In this document: one piece after another, positions 8,168-16,451 of the stretch | How the letters are laid out: each line of letters starts with the position of its first letter | Position numbering within the stretch: the first letter of the stretch is position 1 | Assembly: GCA_018240015.1 (NCBI GenBank) | Contig: JAFEGJ010000007.1 | Location: forward strand, 155,754-219,753 | Direction of reading: 5' to 3' | Length of the DNA stretch: 64,000 bases | Origin: Verrucomicrobiota bacterium | Lineage (GTDB): Bacteria > Chlamydiota > Chlamydiia > Chlamydiales > Rhabdochlamydiaceae | Made by a program: the position numbers and the translations under genes | Notes under the pieces: model-generated | The model's database searches: none | Told to the model about the DNA's origin: nothing | The model's input: the letters and a program-made list of their open reading frames with translations, nothing else

Positions 8168-8578
8168 TTAAATTTTTGTGGGTTTAGGATGTTTAACGCG
8201 AGGAGGTCTTGGGGGACGATCCTCTTTTTTACCAGGGTTCATTTTTTCAAAATCAGAAATCTCTTTTTGCGAGCTTTGAAACGCTCTCCATTCGTCGGGA
8301 GAAAAGTTCGTGGGAGAGGAGATGAATTTTTGGAGTTGCTCTTGCGTCATGCCGGATTTTTCTAATGCTTTTTTTGAAAATGCTTCGAGTTTTTTCTGAA
8401 GTTCCATCGCTGTATCGAGTGCTTCTTTGCGGGCTTTTTCATCGCCAGACGTAAGCTGCGTTTTAAGGTGCTCGAAGAATTTTAATGTCTCATGAACGAG
8501 CATTTCGACTTTTTGGGGCGTCATAGCATCTAAATCACCGAAAAGCTCATCAAATTTTTTCAGGATGTCATTTGCCAT
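8168..8578 (-). CDS. Small charged helical protein, paralogue of the protein at 10431-10817
   Basis: 136 residues, almost entirely charged helix, ending in a Pro/Arg/Lys tail (KKEDRPPRPPRVKHPKPTK). A GGGAG ribosome site lies before the ATG at 8578. It aligns by eye with the 128-residue product at 10431-10817: both share EKARKE, an Ala/Leu/Lys helix, a T/S-x-x-SP-acidic segment and a KK...RPRPP-type tail. It could be a chaperone or small secreted protein of the adjacent cluster, but no chaperone motif (such as TPR) is visible. It diverges from the ACP-synthetase gene at 8672. Confidence 0.5.
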   Translation of the reverse strand: MANDILKKFDELFGDLDAMTPQKVEMLVHETLKFFEHLKTQLTSGDEKARKEALDTAMELQKKLEAFSKKALEKSGMTQEQLQKFISSPTNFSPDEWRAFQSSQKEISDFEKMNPGKKEDRPPRPPRVKHPKPTKI

Positions 8579-8636
8579 GTTTAGATCTCCCTACTCTTAA
8601 TAATAGCAGAAAAATAAACAAAATTCAAATAAATTG

Positions 8637-8671
8637 TTGATAATTCAGGCTCAAGCAGTTATAAATAGGCT
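8637..8671 (+). promoter_or_regulatory. Promoter placing the transcription start at the ATG (leaderless)
   Basis: TTGATA at 8637-8642, a 17-bp spacer, and TATAAA at 8660-8665. The ATG at 8672 lies only 6 nt past the -10 box, so the predicted first base of the transcript is the start codon or within 1-2 nt of it. No Shine-Dalgarno sequence precedes the ATG. Confidence 0.55.
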
Positions 8672-10462
8672 ATGGATAAAATCCTCAGTGAACTGTCCCG
8701 GCTATCTCATCTTCCTCTAGAGAAAATCAAATCCGAAATGGACCTTTATGAGGATTTAGGGCTCGATTCTCTCGATGTCACCGAGCTCGTGGTGTTCATA
8801 GAAAAGAACTATGGTCATGCTGCGGTCTTTGAAAACTTAAGAACTGTCCAGGATATTTTATCCACGGCTGAGGGCCGCAAGGTCTTCCAGCCCCACGCAG
8901 AAATTGATCGTCGCACCCTGAAGAAATGGCAAGGGCGCCGCAAGCCTTTGGGAATAAAGGGAGACACATTGACTGAAGCTTTCCTTCGTAGCTGCACGGA
9001 GCGCAAAGATGAAGCCGCCGCGGTTGATCCTGAGACACTTATGACCTATACCCGTTTGCTATCTCTCTCCATTGGAATGGCAGAGCAGCTTCGCAAAATC
9101 CCACAAAAGCACATCGGGGTTCTTCTCCCATCAACGACTCGGTGGCTAGCGCTTCTTTTTGGCCTATGGCTCGCCAAAAAAGTCCCCGTCATGCTCAACT
9201 GGTCGTTGGGGCCGCGCCATTTGAAAGAAGTGGGACAGCTTGCAGATCTTCGAGTCGTTTTGTCGGCGCAGTCTTTCTTGAAAGCCATACCCTTTGAAGT
9301 ACCACTCCCTGTGACTTTTATAGATGGTTTGAAAATCAGTGCAGCTGAAAAATTAAAAGCCGTAGAACTTTCTCGATTGAAATATGAAGAATTAATAGAT
9401 CACTTCCAACTCCAAGATCTTTCAGCAGACGATGTCGCTGCCTTGTTATTTACCAGTGGAACGGAAGACTTGCCTAAAGGAGTTCCTCTTTCTCATCGCA
9501 ATATCTTAAGCAATCAAAAATCTGCCCTATCTGCTATCACTCTCGATTCTTCCGATAGTATGCTCGGAATCCTACCGCCGTTTCATATCTTTGGTTTTTC
9601 TTTAACGCATATTTTTCCTATTTTGGCTGGCCTTCGTGTCATCTTAAGTCCTCATCTCCTCGATTTTAAAGGGCATAGTACGCTTTTAGATCGGTATGAA
9701 GCGACTCTCGTCTGCAGCACGCCGACCTTTCTTCGCCTTCTTCTCGAAACGGCCTCAGAAGAAGAGCGAAAAAGCGTGCGCCTCGCCATTGTAGGAGCGG
9801 AGAAGGCACCTGGCTTTCTCCGAGAAAAAGCTCCCTACCTCACTATCTTGGAAGGATATGGACTCACCGAGTGCTCACCTATTCTCACCTTACAAAAGGA
9901 AGAAAGCTCTCTTGGAGTTGGTCCTCCCATTCCAGGCGTAGAAATCGGCATTATTCATCCTGATTCGCGCATGTTTTTGTTTTCCGGCGAAGTAGGTATG
10001 GTCGTTGCCGCAGGCCCTAATATTTTTGCAGGATATCTAAAAAATGGAAAAGAGCCCTTTTTTATGCATCAAGATAAGCGCTGGTTTATCACGGGAGATT
10101 TAGGAAAAATAGAAAAAGGATCTCTTGTGTTGATGGGCAGGCAAAGTCGTAGTCTTAAGATCGGAGGAGAATTGATTTGTTTGAGCATGATCGAACATCT
10201 TTTAATCGATGCTTTCAAGGATCCTAAACTATTACTCGCTCTGACTTTCCGAGAAAATCCTCTCCATCATCCACAACTAATTCTTGTCACCAATCAATCT
10301 CTTGATCTTCAAACAGTCAATAGTCTTATTCGGGAGCTAGGCCTCAGTAATCTCTTCCATATGCATGAGATTATTCACCTTGAGCAATTTCCCTTGCTCC
10401 CTAGTGGCAAAATTGATTATAGGAAAATAGATGAGCTATCCCTTAAGCGACCCTCTCCATAA
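8672..10462 (+). CDS. Acyl carrier protein fused to acyl-ACP synthetase/AMP-binding enzyme
   Basis: Residues 1 to about 75 are an acyl carrier protein domain with the phosphopantetheine serine in LGLDSLD (Ser33). Residues of about 130-590 are an adenylate-forming domain: P-loop-like TSGTEDLPKGVPLSH, GYGLTECSP, FITGDLGKIEKG, and the C-terminal catalytic-lysine motif LLPSGKIDYRK. It probably activates fatty acids with ATP and loads them onto ACP, possibly its own N-terminal domain, for phospholipid acylation. Chlamydiae encode related Aas-type enzymes. The start is supported because a downstream start would cut the ACP fold. Its 3' end overlaps the next ORF by 32 bp. Confidence 0.85.
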   Translation: MDKILSELSRLSHLPLEKIKSEMDLYEDLGLDSLDVTELVVFIEKNYGHAAVFENLRTVQDILSTAEGRKVFQPHAEIDRRTLKKWQGRRKPLGIKGDTLTEAFLRSCTERKDEAAAVDPETLMTYTRLLSLSIGMAEQLRKIPQKHIGVLLPSTTRWLALLFGLWLAKKVPVMLNWSLGPRHLKEVGQLADLRVVLSAQSFLKAIPFEVPLPVTFIDGLKISAAEKLKAVELSRLKYEELIDHFQLQDLSADDVAALLFTSGTEDLPKGVPLSHRNILSNQKSALSAITLDSSDSMLGILPPFHIFGFSLTHIFPILAGLRVILSPHLLDFKGHSTLLDRYEATLVCSTPTFLRLLLETASEEERKSVRLAIVGAEKAPGFLREKAPYLTILEGYGLTECSPILTLQKEESSLGVGPPIPGVEIGIIHPDSRMFLFSGEVGMVVAAGPNIFAGYLKNGKEPFFMHQDKRWFITGDLGKIEKGSLVLMGRQSRSLKIGGELICLSMIEHLLIDAFKDPKLLLALTFRENPLHHPQLILVTNQSLDLQTVNSLIRELGLSNLFHMHEIIHLEQFPLLPSGKIDYRKIDELSLKRPSP

Positions 10463-10817
10463 CATCGCCGAAAAAGGCCTTGCCCGCCTTCGCAAAGCCG
10501 TCGAGATCATTATCCCTGAAATCCCCCGCCTGCAAAAAGACTTCTTTTCTCCTGATGAGGCGGTCAAGGAAAAGGCCCGAAAAGAGATCGCCTGGTTACT
10601 CACTGAGCTGGACAGGCTTGCAGCCGAAGCTGCTAAAGAAAGCGGCAGGCCTGCCCAAGTCCTTTGGCAGGAGCTAGTTGCGGGAACCTCTCTATCCCCC
10701 CAGGATAGGGCGCAACTTGCTCAAATTCAAAAGGTTGTGCGCGAAAAGAAAGAAGAAATCCAGCCCCCCAAGAAAAAGAAGCGCCCCCGCCCCCCAGAGA
10801 CTCACATAAAAGGCTGA
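10431..10817 (+). CDS. Small charged helical protein, paralogue of the protein at 8168-8578
   Basis: 128 residues, Lys/Glu/Ala-rich helices with a basic Pro-rich tail (PPKKKKRPRPPETH). The ATG lies inside the end of the ACP-synthetase gene (32-bp overlap), so translational coupling is likely. The sequence resembles the product of 8168-8578 along most of its length, including the tail, although the two genes lie on opposite strands on either side of the ACP-synthetase. No known domain was recognised. Confidence 0.6.
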   Translation: MSYPLSDPLHNIAEKGLARLRKAVEIIIPEIPRLQKDFFSPDEAVKEKARKEIAWLLTELDRLAAEAAKESGRPAQVLWQELVAGTSLSPQDRAQLAQIQKVVREKKEEIQPPKKKKRPRPPETHIKG

Positions 10818-10907
10818 TTTCCAGCCACTTATTATTAAAATTATTCCTTGCCTTTTTATTGCAATAATGTTAAATTATAATTAGATAAATTGTAGGAGTA
10901 TTAAATT

Positions 10908-11531
10908 ATGGCATATTTATATTTGGAAAAGTTAAATAAACCCTCGCTTGTACAAAGCATGGGTTCGTCGTTGGATGAGTACGACAAACTCGTTAACCCT
11001 GAGAGGAATAAAATCGCAGCACACGGCGAAACATCTATGGCCGATCGCATCCAGCTTTATGAGCGCTTGAAAGCTCTAAGAGCGAGCAGTGGATCTGATC
11101 CAGTTCTTGATGAAACTATTCGCAAGCTCGAAAGCGGATTTTCTAAAATTGATGTCACGATGCAAAGTGCTACAAAAAGTGGTGAGATGACTTATCTTCT
11201 CGATAAAAATGGTAATCGTGTAACCATGCTGCAACTCTTAAATAATCCTAATGAGACTTATCATTGGCAATCAGAAGGATCTGGTGCAGTTGGTAAAACA
11301 AGCTATAGTTCCTCTAAAACTGATAGTTATAGCGATGCTACTTCAAACTATACTAAAACAAAAAATTCTACTGTTGATGGAGTAACTCATAAAACAGATT
11401 CGGGATGCACAAGTACAACGCACACTTTTGAAGCAAGTGGAAAGACAATTTTAGGAGATATCGCATCTGCTAAAACTGTATCTAATACAGCATTGTTTTA
11501 TCTGGATTTCTCACCCGATATTTTTAAATAA
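10908..11531 (+). CDS. Hypothetical Ser/Thr-rich protein
   Basis: 207 residues with a good ribosome site (TAGGAG) and a -10 box TATAAT at 10876-10881. The N-terminal half is helical and charged. The C-terminal half is rich in Ser, Thr, Lys and Tyr (KTSYSSSKTDSYSDATSNY). No signal peptide, membrane segment or known motif. A strong terminator follows directly, so it is a single-gene unit. The Ser/Thr-rich tail is compatible with a secreted protein, but function is unknown. Confidence 0.55.
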   Translation: MAYLYLEKLNKPSLVQSMGSSLDEYDKLVNPERNKIAAHGETSMADRIQLYERLKALRASSGSDPVLDETIRKLESGFSKIDVTMQSATKSGEMTYLLDKNGNRVTMLQLLNNPNETYHWQSEGSGAVGKTSYSSSKTDSYSDATSNYTKTKNSTVDGVTHKTDSGCTSTTHTFEASGKTILGDIASAKTVSNTALFYLDFSPDIFK

Positions 11532-11540
11532 TCATTCTTA

Positions 11541-11577
11541 AACCCCCTCGATTATCATCGAGGGGGTTTTTTCTTTT
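11541..11577 (+). terminator. Strong rho-independent terminator
   Basis: AACCCCCTCG (11541-11550) and CGAGGGGGTT (11559-11568) form a 10-bp stem with an 8-nt loop, followed by a T-rich run to 11577. It ends the gene at 10908-11531. Confidence 0.93.
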
Positions 11578-11601
11578 ATACAAATGTGTTAGATTGAAGG
11601 A

Positions 11602-12435
11602 GTGAAGAAAGTCTTCCTCATTCCTAATGCTATTACCGCTTTCGGCCTTGCCTGCGGTCTTTTTGTTATTTTTAAGATCAATATGGTCGAGCCGGGTGCC
11701 GGCAGTTACCATGTTCTTTATACATCTCTTCTACTTCTCCTAGTCGCTGCTTTTGCCGATTTACTAGACGGAGCCGTCGCACGCATCATCCGGGCGGAGA
11801 GTGATTTTGGCGTTATCTTCGATTCTCTAGCCGATGCGATCTCTTTTGGTGTAGCACCCTCGGTTTTACTCCTGAAGGGCCTCTCGCTTGAGCAGGGAAC
11901 CGGCCTTTCGCTCTTTGCCATCATTGGGGCCATGCTCTATTCGATCTGCGGGGTCCTGCGCCTCGTTCGTTTCAATGTGAAGGCTGCCCAGCCCAAAGCC
12001 CCCGAAGAAATCCTCGCCCAAAAGAAGCATTTTACAGGCCTTCCCATCGATGCGGCGGCCATTGCGGCTGTTTCGATCAACCTCTTCTTTGCCTCGCCTG
12101 AAGTGCAGGAGCTTCTGCAGCTTTCTTCAAAGACCACAGCGATTATTCTTAGCTGCGCAATGATCATCTTGGGCTTTTTCATGATCAGCCGCTGGAAGTT
12201 TCCGAGCCTTAAAGTTCTCCATTTCCGTGTGCCATCGTTTCAGCTCGTGCTTATGACCGTGATTTTAGCCATCATTTTGATTTATGGCGTTCTCCACTTC
12301 TTCTCACTCACTTTGCTCGTCATTAGCTGGGGCTATATCGTTTTAGGATGGATTCTTTCGACCATTCGGCTCATCGCTGGCAAAAAATCCAAGACCCTTG
12401 AAGACTTTGAACCCGAAGATGAGGATGGCGAGTGA
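11602..12435 (+). CDS. pssA: CDP-diacylglycerol-serine O-phosphatidyltransferase
   Basis: 277 residues, integral membrane enzyme making phosphatidylserine from CDP-diacylglycerol and serine, the first step to phosphatidylethanolamine. The CDP-alcohol phosphatidyltransferase signature D-G-x2-A-R-x8-G-x3-D-x3-D is complete (LLDGAVARIIRAESDFGVIF, then DSLAD). About seven or eight hydrophobic segments follow, and the C-terminus is acidic (EDFEPEDEDGE). The start is GTG at 11602, with AAGGA directly abutting it, an unusually short spacing; no better start upstream keeps the frame. The stop overlaps the next gene in GTGA. Confidence 0.93.
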   Translation: MKKVFLIPNAITAFGLACGLFVIFKINMVEPGAGSYHVLYTSLLLLLVAAFADLLDGAVARIIRAESDFGVIFDSLADAISFGVAPSVLLLKGLSLEQGTGLSLFAIIGAMLYSICGVLRLVRFNVKAAQPKAPEEILAQKKHFTGLPIDAAAIAAVSINLFFASPEVQELLQLSSKTTAIILSCAMIILGFFMISRWKFPSLKVLHFRVPSFQLVLMTVILAIILIYGVLHFFSLTLLVISWGYIVLGWILSTIRLIAGKKSKTLEDFEPEDEDGE

Positions 12436-13454
12436 TCTACCTCCTGATCGTACTCGCGGGACTGCTCATCTGGCTGTGGATTCTCTATCAAAAGCTCTCC
12501 CTTCGCGAAAGTTCTCTCGGTAAAAACCAAGAAGCCGTCCTCGGCGCCATGCAGCGCCTCGAAGAAAAGCTACATGTCTTTGAAAAAGAGCGCAAAACCG
12601 ATTACGGCTCTTTGCAACACGAACTCACAACCCTCGTTGAAACCGACCGCGAACTCAAAAAAGAAACTGCCAATCTCGTCAAAGCCCTCCGCTCTCCCGT
12701 CGGCCGCGGCCGCTGGGGAGAGATCCAGCTCCGCCGCGTTGTCGAGCTGGCAGGGATGCTTTCCCATTGCGATTTCTTTGAGCAGGCCGTGCATAGCCAT
12801 GAAGATGGGCGGCACCGCCCCGATCTACTCGTTCGCCTTCCCGGCGACCGCCAAGTCGTTGTCGATGCCAAAGTGCCTCTCGAGGCTTACCTAGAAGCCC
12901 TCGAAGCCACGGATGATACTGTGCGCATCCAAAAGATGAAAGACCACGCCCGGCAACTGCGCCAGCATATCGCCCATTTAAGCCGCAAATCGTACTGGGA
13001 TCATTTCAATCCCGCCCCCGAGTTTGTGATTCTGTTTCTTCCTTCCGAGACCGTGTTTGGTGCCGCGCTGGAGCAAGATCCATCTCTCATCGACGTTGGC
13101 GCCGTCCAAAATGTGATTCTGGCGACACCGACCACCCTCATCGCACTTCTCCGCGCTGTCGCTTACGGGTGGAAACAAGAAAGCCTCTCGCGACATGCCG
13201 AAGAAGTCCAAAAGCTCGGCAGCGAACTCTATAAGCGCCTGTGCGATTTGCAAGCCCACTGGATACGCCTAGGAAAATCGCTGACGGCAGCGGTCGACTC
13301 TTACAACAAGGCAACGGGGTCCCTCGAGTCGCGGGTGCTTTCGTCCGCTCGAAAGTTCCATGAAATGGGGGCGGCATCGGCCTCAAATGAGCTTCTTGAG
13401 ACTACGGTCGTCGATACGCAAATTAGAGAGCTGTCAGTTAAGGAAGATTCTTAG
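12432..13454 (+). CDS. rmuC: RmuC family DNA recombination protein
   Basis: 340 residues: an N-terminal membrane helix (YLLIVLAGLLIWLWILY), a coiled coil (about 25-85), then the RmuC nuclease-like domain with GRWGEIQLRRVVELAGM, RPDLLVRLPGDRQVVVDAKVPL and FVILFLPSETVFGAAL. RmuC proteins are related to restriction-endonuclease folds and limit DNA inversions at repeats. GTG start overlaps the pssA stop by 4 bp, so the two are coupled. The 3' end overlaps the convergent DUF455 gene by 4 bp. Confidence 0.93.
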   Translation: MIYLLIVLAGLLIWLWILYQKLSLRESSLGKNQEAVLGAMQRLEEKLHVFEKERKTDYGSLQHELTTLVETDRELKKETANLVKALRSPVGRGRWGEIQLRRVVELAGMLSHCDFFEQAVHSHEDGRHRPDLLVRLPGDRQVVVDAKVPLEAYLEALEATDDTVRIQKMKDHARQLRQHIAHLSRKSYWDHFNPAPEFVILFLPSETVFGAALEQDPSLIDVGAVQNVILATPTTLIALLRAVAYGWKQESLSRHAEEVQKLGSELYKRLCDLQAHWIRLGKSLTAAVDSYNKATGSLESRVLSSARKFHEMGAASASNELLETTVVDTQIRELSVKEDS

Positions 13455-14227
13455 GAATTTTTCAATTTCTCAATCCACTCTGAAGAAATCCCCGCTCTCT
13501 TGCGGTTCTCTTCGAAAAACTCCCAGCCTTTAGCCCTGCTCGGCACCATGCGAGGCGGAAGATGGGCTTTCCAAGTCTCCCAATCAGATGCTTCAGGTTT
13601 TTTCCACTCCTCTAAAAAACGACGTCCCAAAGCCACGTGACCAATTTCATCGCGCAAGATCCGCTCCATAAGAGCAGCGGACTCAGTATCGCCGTATTTG
13701 GCAAAAGATGCGCCGTAGAGAGGTGCAAAATCGAGATTGGCCATTTCAAAAGTGAGACTCATCACGCTTAAGTAATGGAGGGGAGTCGTGAGATAAGGGA
13801 CATAGGCCCAAAAATGACGGTAAAGGGGCAGATCTCCAAACGCAATACCGAGTCTTTGCATCTGCTGCATATAGAGGCGCACATGCTCTTGCTCTTCACA
13901 GAGGGTGTAGGCAACACCTCGACGAAAAGCTGTGGGAGCTTCGGGGAAAGCAAGAAGGGCATAGGCCATTATCTCGACGGCGAGGAGTTCGTGGCCGGCA
14001 AAGCGGTGGAGACAAATCGCTCGTTTATCCGGGTCTTTGTGGTCAGCAAGAGAGGGAAGGCGATCTTTGCGGCTGTATTTTTGGAGTCTGAGGTTGAGGG
14101 GGCGAGAGGGTTCTTTCCAAAGGACAACAGGTCCAGGATGATCGTCGGTAAGGACGTCAGGGGTGAAGAGTTTTTCTTTGAGGGTGTCAGCACTTAAGAT
14201 GTGGGTAGCAAATTCACGAAGTTCCAT
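13451..14227 (-). CDS. DUF455 ferritin-like protein
   Basis: 258 residues. Helical protein with the spaced Glu/His ligands of ferritin-like di-iron folds: HRFAGHELLAVEIMAYAL, LCEEQEHVRLYMQQM, TFEMANLDFAPLYG and LRDEIGHVALGRRFLEEW. This matches the DUF455 (PF04305) family as I know it, whose substrate is not established. No signal peptide, so probably cytoplasmic. It is convergent with rmuC and lies downstream of the SH3 gene in the same direction, separated by a hairpin at 14237-14274. Confidence 0.8.
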   Translation of the reverse strand: MELREFATHILSADTLKEKLFTPDVLTDDHPGPVVLWKEPSRPLNLRLQKYSRKDRLPSLADHKDPDKRAICLHRFAGHELLAVEIMAYALLAFPEAPTAFRRGVAYTLCEEQEHVRLYMQQMQRLGIAFGDLPLYRHFWAYVPYLTTPLHYLSVMSLTFEMANLDFAPLYGASFAKYGDTESAALMERILRDEIGHVALGRRFLEEWKKPEASDWETWKAHLPPRMVPSRAKGWEFFEENRKRAGISSEWIEKLKNS

Positions 14228-14236
14228 GCAGATACA

Positions 14237-14274
14237 TTATCCTTGGGGGGCCCATAATTAGGCCCCTAGGATAA
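14237..14274. terminator. Inverted repeat between SH3 and DUF455 genes
   Basis: TTATCCTTGGGGGGCC / GGCCCCTAGGATAA with an 8-nt loop gives a strong imperfect hairpin. No clear T-run follows in either direction, so it may act as an attenuator or processing site rather than a simple terminator. Confidence 0.5.
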
Positions 14275-14283
14275 CAAATCGGG

Positions 14284-15534
14284 TTATTCTACGGAAAGGA
14301 CGTAGTAAGCCGGGAATGCAAAGTTATTGTTAGTACGGGGTGTGACCAACACGGACACTTTCTTGCCGACGAAGTCGGAAAGATTGATGTGGGTGCTATA
14401 GAGGTAGGCCACAGGAAGTTCTTTATCGCGGAGGAGATAGTCGCCCGGTTTTTGTTTCACAGGAGATGTGTAGGGTTCCACAACGCCGGTGATCATTTGT
14501 CCGTTTTGTCTTTGCTCATCGTAGAATTCGTCTTTGCTGCGCTCGTCGTTGCGGGTGCTCCAAGCGAGGAACAGCGATTCTTCAACGGGTTGCCACATTT
14601 TCATGCGCTCCGTGGGGGAGAGAAAGCCTTCATTCCTACGAGCGATATCTTCGGGCTTAGGAAGATTGGCTTTTTCTTCGAGGTAAGCTAGACGCTTTTG
14701 TTTGTAGTCTTCTTGTAGTGTGGCAAGAGCGCTTTTTGCCTTATCTGCGAGATCAGAAAAGTCAGCATATTCTTTCATCACCGTCTCGTAGTTTTGCTCG
14801 ATACGGGCGATGTTGATCTCAGGAAGAGACTTATTCATTTCTGATTGTGTCAGAAGTGTTGCGGCATCGAGGAGTTGCTGCGCGGCCATTTTGCGCTTGT
14901 CGAGCTCTTCTTTCATTTCAGGGCTGCCGACATAGTCAACAAACTCTTTCGCGACATAGAGACGAGAGGTCGATGGAGGGTCGATCTCATACCACTTGGG
15001 GTTGAGAGCGCTGATGATTCCTTGTATGCGATCGCCGGAGTTCAGGTGGCCGATCACAGCGGAATCAAGGGAGGGCTCGAGACGAACATTGACACGGCTT
15101 CCTTCGACGACACCATCGAGGACAAAGCTTCTAAAAACATAAGCTTTAAAACCAGCAGGAGGCTCGACCATGTAGAAGTCATTTTTCTCACCTGTAATTA
15201 CGAGGAGATCATTTTTTGCAAGTTCGCGAACAACACGGCTGTCGAGATCAGCATTGGCACGCAGACGCACTTTATTTTTTTTGACTTTTCCCGTGAAGGC
15301 AACGAACGGTTTTTCTACTTTGGGTTTAGGAGCTACAGGTGGAGGAGGGGGCGGCGCTAAGACAACTTCAGAGATGGTTTGTTGCGTGGGTGTTTCATCG
15401 ACCATAATAGGCGTAGAAAGGTCCGGGATAGGCTCACTGATGGCGACTTCTAATGAGGGAAGAGACTCTCCTTCATCTGCGGATGCGAGAGAAAGAGATC
15501 CGATCGTGAGCAAAAGTAAATAACGTTGGAACAT
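14284..15534 (-). CDS. Secreted protein with two bacterial SH3 domains (CT017-like)
   Basis: 416 residues. Sec signal peptide (MFQRYLLLLTIGSLSLASA), a Pro-rich linker (VVLAPPPPPPVAPKPK), then two SH3b domains: about 90-145 (KVRLRANADLDSRVVRELAK) and about 146-205 (RVNVRLEPSLDSAVIGHL). A charged helical region follows and then a C-terminal domain. It lies next to the SWIM-finger protein and phoH, matching the C. trachomatis CT015-CT016-CT017 order. CT017 (Ctad1), as I recall it, is an envelope protein with N-terminal SH3 domains reported to bind host integrin. Adhesin function here is inference; a cell-wall binding role is also possible. Confidence 0.8.
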   Translation of the reverse strand: MFQRYLLLLTIGSLSLASADEGESLPSLEVAISEPIPDLSTPIMVDETPTQQTISEVVLAPPPPPPVAPKPKVEKPFVAFTGKVKKNKVRLRANADLDSRVVRELAKNDLLVITGEKNDFYMVEPPAGFKAYVFRSFVLDGVVEGSRVNVRLEPSLDSAVIGHLNSGDRIQGIISALNPKWYEIDPPSTSRLYVAKEFVDYVGSPEMKEELDKRKMAAQQLLDAATLLTQSEMNKSLPEINIARIEQNYETVMKEYADFSDLADKAKSALATLQEDYKQKRLAYLEEKANLPKPEDIARRNEGFLSPTERMKMWQPVEESLFLAWSTRNDERSKDEFYDEQRQNGQMITGVVEPYTSPVKQKPGDYLLRDKELPVAYLYSTHINLSDFVGKKVSVLVTPRTNNNFAFPAYYVLSVE

Positions 15535-15604
15535 GAAAAAATCCTCCTAATGTACGATTAATTGCCATTCTAGGAGGAGTGGCGTTTTTTTCGCTATATT
15601 AAAA

Positions 15605-16243
15605 TCAACTTCTTAGAACTGCCTGGATGTGTTCGCAATTTTTATTGCCGCATGTGCAGCCCACAGGATCGCCTAAAAAGACATTGTAAGATTCTTTCTT
15701 GTCGAGAGGATTAACGACTTCGTATAATTTGTCAGCTTTTTGCTGAATATCCCACGTTTTGAAACGAAGATCTTCTTCGGAGATATCCTCTTCAACTTCT
15801 TTGTCTTCGACTCTAGCATGGATCGCGCGCGTGATTTGGCAATAATTGCAATTGCAATGGGGTTCTGCTTTTGGAAGAGAACCTGTGTCTGACACGCCGA
15901 TCAGATTTACTGTGGATGCGATTTTTTCAAGTAGTTCAGGAGGAAGATCGGGGCTATCGGATTGTTCAGGATTGTGTTGAATAACGGATGTCATCTGTTC
16001 GAAGCCAGGAAATGAAAATGGCAGTGCGGGCTTTGTCTCTTGCTGAAGGTATTCGGAATGTGCTTGGAAGATGCCCTCGATCGTTTCGCGATCGAGATGC
16101 GGAACTTCGACGGGGCCAGAAGGGAGTTCAACGACGAGAACGGCTCCCCAAGGTTTGGAAATCACCTGGAGAGAAACGACATTTTTCCATGCGGTGGATA
16201 GGTAAGGTGGAAGGCTTAGAACGTTGGTGTTGAACTTTTTCAT
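15605..16243 (-). CDS. SWIM-type zinc-finger protein (CT016-like)
   Basis: 212 residues from the ATG at 16243, chosen over a longer frame (16306) because GGAGG lies just upstream. The C-terminus carries C-x-C-x4-C-x-H (GCTCGNKNCEHIQAVL), the SWIM zinc-finger pattern. A second Cys cluster, HCNCNYCQ, lies about 70 residues earlier. The N-terminal half is unclassified. The position between phoH and the SH3 protein matches CT016 in C. trachomatis. Nucleic-acid or protein binding is likely for a SWIM finger; its partner is unknown. Confidence 0.65.
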   Translation of the reverse strand: MKKFNTNVLSLPPYLSTAWKNVVSLQVISKPWGAVLVVELPSGPVEVPHLDRETIEGIFQAHSEYLQQETKPALPFSFPGFEQMTSVIQHNPEQSDSPDLPPELLEKIASTVNLIGVSDTGSLPKAEPHCNCNYCQITRAIHARVEDKEVEEDISEEDLRFKTWDIQQKADKLYEVVNPLDKKESYNVFLGDPVGCTCGNKNCEHIQAVLRS

Positions 16244-16370
16244 AGAACCTCCGATAGTAAACCTCATTATAGTAATCCCCAAAATGGGAGTCAACAAAAT
16301 TAGCACTTTAGCATTATGAGTGCTGAAGACATCGGTTAACCCATTGAAAATCAGTGGTTATAAAAATTTG

Positions 16371-16399
16371 TTGATGCTGGTTCTCAATTACGCTATGGT
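16371..16399 (+). promoter_or_regulatory. Promoter of phoH
   Basis: TTGATG (16371-16376), 17-bp spacer, TATGGT (16394-16399). It gives a leader of about 45 nt to the preferred GTG start at 16452. It lies in the divergent gap between the SWIM-finger gene and phoH. Confidence 0.5.
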
Positions 16400-16451
16400 G
16401 CGATAAATGAACGTGACAGAATCATATATTACGCGAGACAGGAGTCTAAAA

